Source: Brachyhypopomus gauderio
Taxonomy: Eukaryota > Chordata > Actinopteri > Gymnotiformes > Hypopomidae
Assembly: GCF_052324685.1 (NCBI RefSeq)
Contig: NC_135222.1
Coordinates: 10,585,873 to 10,649,872 of the forward strand
Direction of reading: 5' to 3'
DNA: 64,000 nt
Positions 1 to 13,200 of this stretch are shown here, piece after piece. The notes beneath the pieces are model-generated. The model was not told the DNA's origin, did no database searches, and worked only from the letters and a program-made list of their open reading frames with translations. The position numbers were made by a program, and so were the translations under genes. Every line of letters begins with the position of its first letter. Within the stretch, counting starts at the first letter, position 1.

Positions 1-201
1 GCAATGCAGCATTCATGTTCCTGTTGCCAGGAATTGGTTACCAGCAAGAAAGAAGCAGAACTGTTGTGTTCAGATGGATCTAAGGTCATACACAGCTATA
101 TCTTTATTGAAAAGTGTGGCTGCATGGAGACAGAATGCACAGTAAAGGAGACTGCCACGCTCAGACAGCAACGCAAGCAGCGGTGGTCTGGCTTGGAGTA
201 A
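1..201 (+). CDS. Last coding exon of an upstream gel-forming mucin (cystine-knot C-terminus), partial
   Basis: The reading frame is open from the left edge and ends at a TAA at 199-201. It encodes the second half of a C-terminal cystine knot (CTCK): a CSCC cluster followed by a CGC motif and a basic tail. It aligns residue by residue with the last exon of the complete mucin at 31002-31188, which shares HSCSCCQE and CGC at the same spacing. In mucins and von Willebrand factor this domain forms disulfide-linked dimers in the endoplasmic reticulum. The rest of the gene lies upstream of the window. This is therefore one of at least two tandem mucin paralogues on the + strand. Which MUC2/MUC5 member it is cannot be decided from 66 residues. 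Confidence 0.88.
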   Translation, partial: AMQHSCSCCQELVTSKKEAELLCSDGSKVIHSYIFIEKCGCMETECTVKETATLRQQRKQRWSGLE

Positions 202-345
202 CTTCAATCTGCTCAAATCAATACAAACCCATCTATGACTTTGCTTGCAGTCCATTCTGCTTTCCTGGATCATCTGACCACATCTCTCTGAATATTTTGT
301 CTTTGTCTTTCATTTAATATTGTTTTTTTCTGATGCTTAAAATTC

Positions 346-351
346 AATAAA
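346..351 (+). terminator. Poly(A) signal of the upstream mucin
   Basis: A canonical AATAAA lies about 145 bp after the stop codon of the partial mucin. It is the first such hexamer downstream, so the 3' UTR is probably about 170 bp long. Confidence 0.6.
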
Positions 352-907
352 TGTCAGCAATTAACATGTTGTCATATCTCATTTGTATGAAAGGGCAATA
401 TATTCAAATGAAATGAATGAAGTTACTGATGCACAGAAATAATGTTTTAGCACAGAGGAAGCAATGATCCTGAGAAGTATGAAACCATAATCAGGAATTA
501 AAGTGAGGAATATACACAAGAATATGTCTATTAGCATATAGGCACTATTAAAACTTAGCACTACCTCTTAAACCTCTTAAAACACAGTTTTAAAGAACAT
601 GCTTTAATGGATACTCTTAAGCCCACATGCCCAGGTCTTTATAAAATGAGATTTTATTTTTTTTTAATCAGTCAAACTCACCCAATAAATCTTATTTGGT
701 AAAGACATCACATCAATGTGAGATTGCTGAAGAAGTATGGCATGCCATCTAAAATGGTTAGCAATGTCTGTGGGGTTAGTATTTAGAGCATCCTGATCAG
801 TGACATCACAGTCTGGTTTGGGTTCAGTAAAGGACTGTACGGATTTCAGGGACAAGTCACAAAACTAGCTCAGGAACAGTTTTTATGCATGGGCTGTCAG
901 ACTTGTG

Positions 908-942
908 AACACACACACACACACACACTACACACACACACA
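908..942. repeat. (CA)n microsatellite
   Basis: Two CA tracts separated by a single TA step. No function is implied. Confidence 0.9.
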
Positions 943-2499
943 TGTTTTTTGCTTCTGAACTCTTGGCATACTATGAGCGGGACATTTTACACTTTACTAT
1001 TAATTTTTTTTTTTTTCACAGGAAATGTTAACATCTTACTGCTCATAGCCAATCATTACATTTCAGTGAACACTTGACATTTAACTGTCCACTAAACTAT
1101 GCAATGACTTTTTTGCACATGCATAATACAGCCTACCTCATATGAACGTAAACCATACCTCACACATGAGATTTTAACTTCTCATATGTGCATAATATAT
1201 TCTATTTTCTTATCGATCCTTTTTTTCCTTCTTTTTTGTCATATTTATGTATTTTATATTATTAATTTGTTAGCTGGAAGGAACACAGATTAAGAATTTC
1301 ATTGTTCAGAATGCTTGCTGGGTATACAACAATAAGCTCTTATTTAGATATGTAAAAAGAATGCAGGACATTTATTCACCTATTGTAATTCAGCTGGTTT
1401 AACAACTGCTCCCACAATACCCTACACCCCAGAGGAAGACACAAATGGGTGGATGGGCATCACATGAGTAAAGGGGGGGGAGGCCTTGTAAAAATGAAAT
1501 GTACATTCTCTTTCAGAAAAGTATCATAAAAGAATCTGCTCAGTAGACAAAGGCCTGTATATTTAGTAATCACTGTTGATATTAGAGTAGGGCAGTGTGC
1601 AAACAAATCTACAAGCCAGAGTTTCTGATTCTCATGACACATAACACATGACACCCCCCATCCCACCAAATGCAATTATGAACTTTTGTTTGGATCATAT
1701 TAATATTTCCATTTATCTGATCTAAATAGTATGATTATACATCTTATCACTTATCATTACACATCACATTGTTTAAGCTGTGTATGTCATTGTATGACAA
1801 GAGACCGTAGGTGGTAGTCTTCTTGTTTATCAATACTACAGATATAACCAAACCATTTTGAGATCTGTGTATGTCACTAACTGCTTGCTTTTGACAGCAA
1901 AACTAGAACTGGAGGTTTATTTGGCCTAGCTTTGGTTTTGGTCTTTGGCTTTTAAGAATTTAAAATCAGTTCACAACTTGTTGTTCTGAATTTCCTTTTT
2001 GTAACTTTACCACATCAAAAAATTACCAACAGCACCAACTTAAACATGATAAATTGCCTGTGTACAGGGGCCCTCCCTCTGTACCACCTCTGGTACATAT
2101 TTATACAATTCAAAGCCAATTCAACATTCACATAATGTCTTTTCTCTGTTCACCTCTGTCACCTTAGTTTAATCTTTATTGGCAAATGTCAGTACAGTAC
2201 ATCAATCATTACCTTGCGTGTTTGAATTACGCTGCCGAACTATTGATTTCAGTCCTGCATCCTGAACTGAGTTTACTCCAAGAGGATATTAAGCTTCATC
2301 TATTTACCTAGTGACTGTGAAATAATAGCATTAACCAACAGCAAATCCACCTACAGTAAAGTATGACGGGGTGAGTTACCAAATATTCCTCAGAGAGTTG
2401 AACAAACAGGCACTACGCACATAGCCTCTGGTAATTGAATAGTTCTGAATATTGAGGGCAGGGCCTGAAAGAGCTGATCACACCCATTTTGTCATAATT

Positions 2500-2522
2500 G
2501 TTATTTTTATTTATTATTATTA

Positions 2523-2592
<70 letters not shown>

Positions 2593-2593
2593 A
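2500..2593. repeat. (ATT)n microsatellite
   Basis: About 90 bp of near-perfect ATT triplets with a few interruptions. Confidence 0.9.
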
Positions 2594-4918
2594 TTTTCTC
2601 ATATTGAGAACAACTGACACATGGTGCTTCATAATAATTGTAAAACTCAGCAGAGCATAAAATTATGTCTGTTTGAATCAAGAATACAACTTTAAGGACA
2701 TTCAGAATGTTCATGCTGTGACATCACACTGTAAAACCAGTGTATTTTGAGTAATACAATCATTTTAAGGTCCTCTGCTCTAATCAATTTGACTGAAAGT
2801 ATCATTGCTTTTACTCTTGTGAATATCACTTTCTGACCATTGTTTCTAAAACAGAGCTGGCCTTAAATGTGTTAGATAAAAAAATTATGAAAAATGTATG
2901 AAAATATCATAGAAAATGTACAAGTATAACTAAAGCTTGCACTGATTGTTAATAACCCACTATGAAAGACTGCATAGTCACAGACAACACCATAGAGAAT
3001 GTTGACTACCACAGCTTGGTTGCCTAAGAGTAAAGTGTTTGTACAGTTCAAACAGAGAAAATGGGTTTATTGGTTTGATTAAGCAGTGAGTTTTTGTTTC
3101 CTCATAGTTAACTCCTTGTGTCATGCTTGACATCTGCACAGTTCACCATATCACATACTTTCATATTCAGTGAATGCATATGCCTATCGCAACTGGTTGT
3201 AGGCAGCATGATGTGCTGTAGGGGAATATATTTAAGGGAGGGAAAGCACTGACTGTAACATCACTGTCTGCACACAGAAGTTCCATTTTCTTGTACAGGT
3301 TTTCAGGAAATGTACTGGAGTAGTCTAAAAAATGTGAGATTCAGAGCAAGTGCTCTGTTTACACAGCAGATCTATTTGCAGCAAATTTATTTGAAACCCC
3401 ACTAGCTATTAATTACTCATTACTTCAAAACTTTAAAATAGCCAGTTTTTGTTCTTTGAGATGATTCAATTCTATGTGACTATTTCTTTGTGCTGACATG
3501 CTGAACAACATGTTTATCAAATGATCTTCTTTATAAGGGTGGTCTGCTGAACCGAAATTAAAACCATATCCAATTATTTATTTAAACACTAATTGGTGTT
3601 ATCAGGGCTATGTGATCATCAGGGGCTAGCTAATTGTATATATATTTATAAGTTAATGTTGGCTGCATGGCACAGAGATCATGCAAAGATAATGCCGGAG
3701 CTGCATAAAGAGAGTTACTGTTGAAGTGAATTGGTAAACACAATTATATAGAAGTTTTCCAGGCTTACGGTAATTTTATATTCACAGCCAGGTGTCCCAA
3801 AATGTATGAAAGATCATCAATCATTGAACAATCAATCATCCTTCGATCATCTTGTCATCTATCATACTGAACACTCTCTATTTAAGATGATCTTAACACT
3901 ACACTGCTTTTTGCAAATGAAGCCCTAAACTGTAGTCTAATACAGCACTCTAATGACAAAAGTCTCATCTCCATGTCCTTACTAATTCAATTTATTCAAC
4001 AGCATATTGAGTAAGAATGTGTGATTGAATGAAAAAAACATTTATATTTTACACGTTCTGTGGAACAATCTAGGCTTTTTTCTCAACAGTATTTGTATAT
4101 TAAGCTGTGGACCATTGTAATTTTTTTGAGAAACTTTTCTCATAGGACCATTTTGTGGTTGTCTGTAAGACATGTAGCAAAAGTAACTTGAACTTTGGAA
4201 TTGGAGGAAAATGTTGAATCTAAGACATCCTCACAGCTTCATAGACACCTTTCTTGTATTGCATATCTTAAGTTGCACATATTTTCTGTGGTAATAGTTC
4301 AGTGAAGTTGTAGTAGATAGAGATTTAGTTTCAATTAGTCCAGAAACTCTCCTGAACAACTGGAGAGTCCTGCTTTTACAAAACAATCTTACAAGTAACC
4401 AAGTAGCTATAATGAAACTAATAATTGTATATTACTCCCTAAACATTAGGGCCAATTATTCTACTTGGAGTAATTTTTTTGGTCAGGATGCAGATCCTGG
4501 AAAAGCATGACTCAGACTATTGATCCAAATAAAAATGAATCCAACTGAGAAGCGTAATCATCATATAGGTTTTGGGTCTGTGTTCAAGACATTGAGTCAC
4601 TGTTCTAGATTAATGTATCATGCTTTAATGCATTATTCAAAACTTAGCTTTGGGATGGGCACTGACATTTATTATTTGTTTAATAATGGAATGTCATCAA
4701 GTACTGTCACTCATCCAATATGTTCACTCAAATTGGCTAACAGCTATAACCTCTAAGCAATAAGTACAAATAAACTATAAAAATGAAAATATATGATAAG
4801 GCAAGATACTCTGTTATAATTTGGTTTTCCATGTACAAAAAGCCTCACATGAAGCCAATATGCACAAGAAAGGTGGTTTCATGTAGTGTGGTCCATGAAG
4901 GGATTTACCTTTGGGAAA

Positions 4919-4990
4919 GTTAAATTAACTGTAGCCCCACCTTCACCAAAGTTCAACAATCTGTCCCTCCTCCAAGACAAGCAGTATAAA
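4919..4990 (+). promoter_or_regulatory. Putative mucin core promoter: TATA box and hepatocyte-factor-like motifs
   Basis: TATAAA at 4985-4990 lies 61 bp before the start codon at 5051, implying transcription initiation around 5015-5020 and a very short 5' UTR. Upstream, 4947-4955 reads CAAAGTTCA, close to the direct-repeat-1 site bound by HNF4-type receptors. Positions 4919-4929 read GTTAAATTAAC, a perfect palindrome resembling but shorter than the HNF1 site. These factors are known regulators of gut epithelial genes. Their use here is inferred from motif resemblance only. Confidence 0.45.
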
Positions 4991-5050
4991 TCTGTGAGCA
5001 AAACCTGTCTCATTGAATCTGTGGGGCAGCTGCCACTCCACACCATCATC

Positions 5051-8000
5051 ATGGGGACAATAAATCTAATACCTACACAACTACTAATATGGGTAACCTT
5101 ATCTATTGGACTGGTCACAGCACAGACTAGTAAGTAACTTTTGATGCAGTTCACTAAGTGACAAGATGACATTGTGCTGAATAGCTAATACAGTGTAAAT
5201 CAAATATTTAAATATTATTATTTTGAGTAACTTTTGATAATTTGTTTGTACAGTTACATTTCAAAGATTATTTAGAGGTAAATAAATATTTTAAATAGAA
5301 ATAACTTTTAAAAGAATTTATGTAAAAAACGTCCTGTAAATTATTAAATCATTATTACATTATTATGTTTTCCTGTAAATCCTTTGGTGTTCTGCCCAAC
5401 ATTGAGGAACATTCAACCAGGGACTACAAAACTAATTATTTCACAATGAACCATATTTGTCACTAAAGCTTCATTTATAATTGTTTGGAGGCTAAATTCA
5501 TAATGTCACTTTTCAGAAGTTTCGGTCTGCAGCACATGGGGTAACTACCAATTCAAAACCTTCGATGGTGACATGTTCCAGCTTGTATCTGCCTGTAACC
5601 ACATCCTGACCTCACAGTGTAAGAGCAGCTATGAGGGCTTTAACATTCAGCTAAGGCGGCAAACCCAGAACGATAAAACCATCATTGTGATGGTCACCTT
5701 GAAGCTGGAAGGAACAGTAGTGGAGCTAACAAGTTCCACTATAAATGTCAATGGAGAAACGTGAGTGACATTTTTGGAGCTACATAGCAATTAGTAGCAA
5801 TATTTGTTCCAAATCCATTTGTATAGTAAGTAGTTAGCTTCCTATAAGAGTGATAGTAAGCTAAAAGTATTTTATTATAATGATCAAGAATGGCTTAGAA
5901 ATGGTTGTTTTTTTCATACAAATGTGCAGATGTATTCATTTTTCATAAACAAGGAGCCTCATGAAAAATGTAATAATATGAAATAATTCATAGCCTATAT
6001 CTTTAAAATTGTGTATGAGATAGAATTGGAGAAAATTCTTGTCAACATGTCAACGTTCTTATTGGTGTTGTGTTCTTTTTCAGGATAACAGCTCCATTCC
6101 TTGCATCTGGTGTTTCTATTGAGAAAACCAGCTATTACATCACAGTCAGATCTACAGTGGGATTAGTAGCCTTGTGGAACCAGGATGATGCCTTCATGGT
6201 AACTCATTATTGATCATAATTAAAGCAAATGTATTTTTGGTTTCTGAAATCCATAATTAAACATACATTCATTATTTCATCTTTTGAAACATTCATAATA
6301 CTGTCATACTAGAAATATCAGTAGACCACCGGTGTTTCAAATAAACTAATGTATAAATATGAATATGTTTACAAAACCAATGCTTTATATTGTTTTCTCA
6401 ACAGGTTGAATTGGATGCAAAGTACATAAATCAGACTTGTGGGCTTTGTGGTGACTTCAACGGGCTCCCAATTATCAGTGAATTTATGAAGGATGGTAAA
6501 GTAAAACTACAGATCCTCTCCTTGCTCTCTAAACTTTTCTGTGGAAGGGTGATTAGCTGAGATGCAATATTTCTTTGTATGTGGATTAGGAGCTGTGCTT
6601 TCTGCTTCTGACTATGGGAATCTCTGGAAGATGGATGGCCCAACAGAGACCTGTCAGGAACAAGCCAGAGTAGATAATGGGAACTGCGGAGATAAGGTAC
6701 CAACAGCAACCATTCTGTAACAATTTCCATTACATGAATTAAAGTGCAACAAGAAAACTGATGCATTAGTGCCTGTAAAATGTTACAAAAATTAGCTACT
6801 GGAGACTAAGTATTTGATGTATTTTATGATGTCATCAGTCTCTGCAGGACTTCTGCAATCGTCTGTTCTTCAGCGATCCTTTAAGCAGTTGCAGTGCTGT
6901 TGTATCAGTTCAATCATTTCTCGACATCTGCATGGAGGATCTCTGCCAGTGTAACACAACTGGGTCCTCCTGCCTTTGCCAAACTGTAGCAGAATACTCT
7001 CGAGAGTGTGCACATGAGGGGGGGATTCCAGGAAACTGGAGAACAGCAGATTTTTGCCGTGAGTAGACACCCAGAGCCTGGCTTATTTTGTGTCTATGCT
7101 GACTTCCTTGAGGATTCCTCTGTTTTTGTATTTGCGCACACCAAAATATACATAACTTACATACATGTACAATAAATGTACTCATGTTCACCCCATCTAA
7201 TTTTATATGAATATGGATCTGTTACAGCAATGTCATGTCCTACAAGCATGGTGTATATGGAGTGTGGAAGTCCATGTACTGATACCTGTTCTAACTCAGA
7301 GAGAGGACAGGTGTGTGCACAACACTGCATCGATGGATGCTTTTGCCCACCAGGTAATGTTTGCTTAAAAGGGATGACCTCATCTGAGTGTTTGAGGGGT
7401 CCCTGTTGTATATAGACATACAACTGATTTGCTAATAACAGCTTTGATTGGTAAAGCTTTAATCGGTAGTTTACAGGTCTTTAATCTTAGTCATTTATAG
7501 GAACAAAATATGAAACAGCTGATTTGAAACATTTTGTAACCTTAACAATAGTTGATCTCCCTACAGCAACTAAATATCCTTATTTATTTTCTTGTATAAG
7601 GCACTGTTTATGATGATGTAAAGAAAACTGGATGTATACCACTGAGTGATTGTTCCTGCACTCATGGAGGGAATGTGTATGCCCCTGGGGAAAGTTATAC
7701 AGCCAGCTGCAGTATATGGTATGTCTGACTCTGTTTACAACAGAAAACATGTCAATTCAAAGTACCCTCTAAGCTCAGAATATTAGTTGATAATGTTGAT
7801 GGCTACACACAACGTTCTCACATGTTTAGACATTTTTCAAAATAATTAGTCATTGCCAGTGAGAGACTGAATAATTGTGTATCACCTAGCACCTGCAATG
7901 GGGGTCAGTGGACCTGTGCAAACAAAGACTGTCCTGCTACCTGTTCAGTGCAAGGAGGAGCACACATCATAACTTATGATGGAAAGCCATATACTTATCA

Positions 8001-10185
8001 TGGAAACTGCGAGTATGTCCTGTCAAGGGTATGTTATCACAATTTTAGTGTGAGCTTCATTTTCAGCCAAAATGTGAAAATGTGTGATAGATAGACTCAC
8101 ATTTTCAGATACCTTGACTTTAACACTATGCTCCTCACAGGTCAACACAGGTACCACAGTTGTTGGAGAACTTTTGAAATGTGGTATAACTGACAGCGAG
8201 ACCTGTTTGAAGACAGTCACCCTGGCATTATCAAAATCCAACGTAGGGTTTAATATATACATATATATGAATATATATACATATATTATATGCATTTACA
8301 GTATATTTATATGTAAGTACTTGTCTATGAACAGTATATATGTATGTTTACGCTCAATGCAGTTCATCAAAGTGTACTCAAATGGAAAAGTTGAGGTCAA
8401 CAGAATACTCACACAACTACCACTTTCTACATGTAAGTTTAATATGGGATTCTCTCTCTACCTCTCATTCTTTGACACTCTCTCTCTCATATAAATATAT
8501 ATCTATAAATATCTATCTGACAAGCAATGCATGTTCTTATTAGTAACAAAACATTTATTTTAACAATTTATTTGGTAATGTTTTACAGCTGACGTCAGCA
8601 TCTTCAAACCATCCACATTCTACATCATCCTCCATTCTCATAAAATTGGGCTTCAACTGAGAGTCCAGCTTGTACCCATCATGCAAGTTTTCATCACAAT
8701 GAACACACAATTTCAAGGGCAAACATCTGGTGTGTATATGATTTCTTACACTTGTGTGTTATGTGTCATTATGTGCCTTTAGGTTGCCCAGCTACACACT
8801 GGGTTAGCTAGATAAAGCTTAGAAGTAGGAAAGCTAGCGTTAGCTACTTTTGCATTTCATAATCTTAAATATTTGTACATATATTAGCTAGTGTCTTCCC
8901 TTTAGCAAGGTTGTATATCTTACTTTACATGTCTCAATACCCCACACATTGTATCCAGGTCAAATTGTCTCATGCGTGAAGGAGTAAATGCAAGCATTTA
9001 GTCACACTGTAGATCATCCTTTTATTCTCTCCACAGCATCTGGGAAAGTGGAATAACTTCTTTTTTTCACATTCAATAGGACTTTGTGGCACTTTCAACA
9101 ACATTCAGTCAGATGACTTCACCACCCCTGAAGGACTTATAGAAGGAACATCTGTGCATTTTGGCAATAGTTGGCAAAAAAGAGCATGTTCCACAATCGA
9201 CAAGAGCTTTGAAAATCCGTGCAGTTTAAGCACTGAAAATGGTATTGATAATATGTTTAGTCACCTTTGACCTTTGTAGTGCTCTACAGACAAGTTATCA
9301 TGTAATGATTTCTTTTTCAGAAATAAGTGTAGGAACCTGTTTCTACTTTTTTACAGAGAAATATGCACAACACTGGTGCTCCCTGCTAACAGATCCTTCA
9401 GGAGTCTTCTCTTTGTGCCATTCTGAAATTAACCCAGAGATCTACAAATCAGTGAGTTCATAGATACACTTGGAAATATTTGGAAAAGGAACTTTTTCCA
9501 AGCAAGTTAATTTTACTCTGCCTTGTAACCCACAGAACTGCATATATGACACCTGCAACTGTGAAAAAACGGAGGACTGCATGTGTGCTGCTCTATCAAC
9601 ATATGTGCATGCATGTGCTGATAAGGGAATACATCTAAAAGGCTGGAGAAAAGCTGCTTGCCGTGAGTTAAATTCCCTATAAATATATAAAGAACAAACA
9701 TATCTGCTTGGCATGTCTTAAAATACTCAGATAGCTTTCTTATGGTGGAAGCTGTTTATTTAGGAGAGCTTTAAACGAAGTTTGAAGTGTAAATATGTGC
9801 CTGGCAATGTAGGATCTTGAGTAAATGGCATGAGGTTTACTTTGGTTGGAAATGTGCTGGGGACAAGAGTGATGACAGTGCTGCATTCAGCTGCCCCTTC
9901 AGCTTGCGTTCAGTTTAAGAAATAAGGTTCTTGGACATGCTCAAAAAATAAATAATAAAAAAATTGCACATTGAACAGAACAAAAAGTATCAGGACTTCA
10001 TGATTTTCCTGCTGTTCTGGCCTTTTTTGTTGACAGCAACTGGTGTGACCTGACTTTTACACATGATCTTAGCACCCCTTTGCCAAGCTGTTATATAATA
10101 ACAAATAGCTGTTAATAATAGCTGTTATATAACAGCTAATAGATGTTAATAATAGTTGTTATATAATAGCTAATAGATAATAATA

Positions 10186-10226
<41 letters not shown>

Positions 10227-13200
10227 GCTGTTAAAAATCTTTCAGAAAGCTGACATGTCCCCAGCACTCTCAGCATAAAATATGCCTATATTAAATAAAT
10301 CTAAATGATTATAGAAAATAAATGCTGCAGTAACATTTATGTTACTATGTCTATTCTCAAGTCACTGCTCAAACTAACACAGCTAATTGTTGTAATCTGT
10401 TTTCAGAATCTTACAGTGCATCCTGCCCCAGCACTATGGTGTATTCGTACAACATGACTAGCTGTGACCGTACCTGTCAGTCTCTCAGCCAAACAGACTT
10501 CATCTGCACCATGAGCTTTGTGCCAGTAGATGGCTGTGGCTGTGAAGAGGGGACATACCTGAATGACAATGGCATCTGTGTTCCTCCATCCAGCTGCCCA
10601 TGTTATGATTCCAATACAGTGGTCCAAGCTGGTGAGAGCATTAGCAAAGATGGCACCACATGGTAAGGTTTGATCTGTTAGTGGAAACACATTTATCAAA
10701 TTATATTAGCAGTGTATAATTTTGATTTCTCCTTCGGTTTCAGCATGTGCAAACAGGGAAGACTGAATTGCATTGGTGAATTGAAGACACAAGGTATATA
10801 AACATAATGAATTGTTAATAATTATATTCAGAATTAATAAAATATATAATAATTAATATTATTTACATTACTTAATGTATAGTTAAAATGTACAAGGAAA
10901 GATATAAATAAAATATAAGGATTTCTCTGTATATTTATCTCTTTATTTTCTTTATTCCAGTATGTGTTGCACCAATGACATTTTTCAACTGTTCCACATC
11001 TCCTCCTGAAACGATTGGGTCTGAATGTCAGAAAAGCTGCAGAACACTTGACATGGCCTGTGTACGTTACTAATAAGCCATAAATCATACTGATGAATCA
11101 ACCACTCAGCTTTCCAACAAATGTTTTAATAAGGAGTTTTTTTTTTATCTCATTGCATCACTACAGATCAGCACACAATGTGTATCTGGCTGTGTGTGTC
11201 CCTCTGGACTTGTGTCAGATGGAGAAGGTGGTTGCATTACTGAAGACCGTTGTCCTTGTGTCCATAATGGGGTAAACTATGCACCTGGGGACAGTGTTAA
11301 AGTCGACTGTAACCTCTGGTATGTCTAAAAAAAATTATAATTTTTTTTACGTTTTCATTCACTGTTTACCACCTGAATATTATTTTTTATTCTTCTTACA
11401 GCACTTGTAAGGACAGAAAATGGCAGTGCACCACAAATCAGTGTAGTGGAACTTGCAGCGTGTATGGGGATGGTCACTACACAACCTTTGATGACCAAAA
11501 ATATGTTTTTAATGGAAATTGTCAATATACACTTGCTCAGGTATGGTTCTAATGGCAGCACCAATAAATTTATGATACAGTACAGTTACCTGAAATACAA
11601 GAACAAATTACAAAAGAGGTTATTCATCCTCAAATGAAGCTCAAATTATATATTTTTATTATGAATAGTGATACTTTTTGTGATTTGTATCCCTATCTTA
11701 GAAGAGCATATGTATTAAAGTGTATAGTATGTGTAGTACCATCAAAGTAATTTGTAGGTTCAATATCTAGATTCTAAACCCTTTAACCCTTTACAGGACT
11801 ACTGTAGCAGCAGCAACGGTAATGGCACTTTTAGAATTATCACTGAAAACATTCCCTGTGGGACAACGGGTACCACTTGCTCCAAGGCTATCGACATCTT
11901 CTTGGGGGTGAGTTAAGTTTAGCTTGGTGCACACAAGTGCTCCACCTAGGACTAAATCAGCAATACACACACACACTTAGCAAAAATTATTGTCTCCTAG
12001 AGCAATGAAATTATATTGTCTGACGGAACCTACCAAGTGGTCCAAAAAAATACAGGGGAGGACATCCCTTTCCAAATCCGGACCATGGGAATATACATGG
12101 TGATTGAGGTCAGCAACGGTTTGATCCTTATATGGGATAGGAAAACAAGCATATACATCAAGCTGAGTCCTGACTTTAATGTGAGTCATTTTGCATTTTG
12201 TGGACCAACTTCCATGGCATTTTCATACTTAAAACCTATACAGGGTTGATATATTTCACATCCTTATTTACAGGGAAATGTGTGTGGTCTGTGTGGAAAC
12301 TATGATGGCAATGCAAATAATGACTTCACCACAAGAAGCCAAGAGGTTGTTGTTGATGCTGTGCGCTTTGGCAATAGTTGGAAGGTCTCTCCCACTTGCC
12401 CAAAGGCAATGGATATCCAAAACCCATGTGCCCACAATCCCTACAGGGAAGCATGGGCACAGAAACAGTGCAGCATTATAAACAGCAATGTCTTCTCAGC
12501 CTGCCATGCACAGGTGAAATATAACTTTTGTAAAAATGTCTACTGCAGTAAGTAAACATAAAATCTGTGAACAGATGTTAAAATTAGATTTTCTTATTTG
12601 CAAAACTGACAGGTGGATCCAGCTAATTACTATGCCGCATGTGTCAGAGATGCATGTGCTTGTGACACGGGTGGAGACTGTGAATGTTTCTGCACTGCTG
12701 TATCTGCATATGCAGAAGCATGTAATGCAGCAGGAGTCTGTGTTCAGTGGAGAACCCCTAAAATTTGCCGTGAGTCATAAATGACCATTTCAGTTTCTCT
12801 AAACCCACTGAAAGAGCATGCCTAAAATACATTTTAAATTATGCTGGTTTATTTTTGCAGCACTGTTCTGTGATTACTACAATTATGCTGGTGGGTGTAA
12901 CTGGCACTACCAGCCTTGTGGTGCCCCCTGCATGAAGACCTGTAGGAACCCCAATGGGAACTGCTCTGCTATATTACCAGCTCTAGAAGGTAGGACTTTA
13001 TGTATGTGCTACATTAGGGTTACTCATATTGTAGCTGTAATGTCGGGTGCGTGGGAAAGGACGAGGCACAAAATCCGACGCATTCACGATTGTTACGTTT
13101 ATTAGAGACAAAAATAGCGCAGACAGCGCACATATAACAAATACACACTCACGTGTGAGACTCAGACAAAGATGAGCACGGGACACTGCGCGAACCCACA

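Larger units (their letters stand above)
352..4900. other. Intergenic region between the two tandem mucins
   Basis: About 4.5 kb of AT-rich sequence with no exon I can support. Open frames here are short and show no mucin-like cysteine pattern. It contains a CA run near 910-942 and an ATT/TTA microsatellite near 2500-2592. The upstream enhancers of the second mucin probably lie here, but I cannot point to specific elements. Confidence 0.6.
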
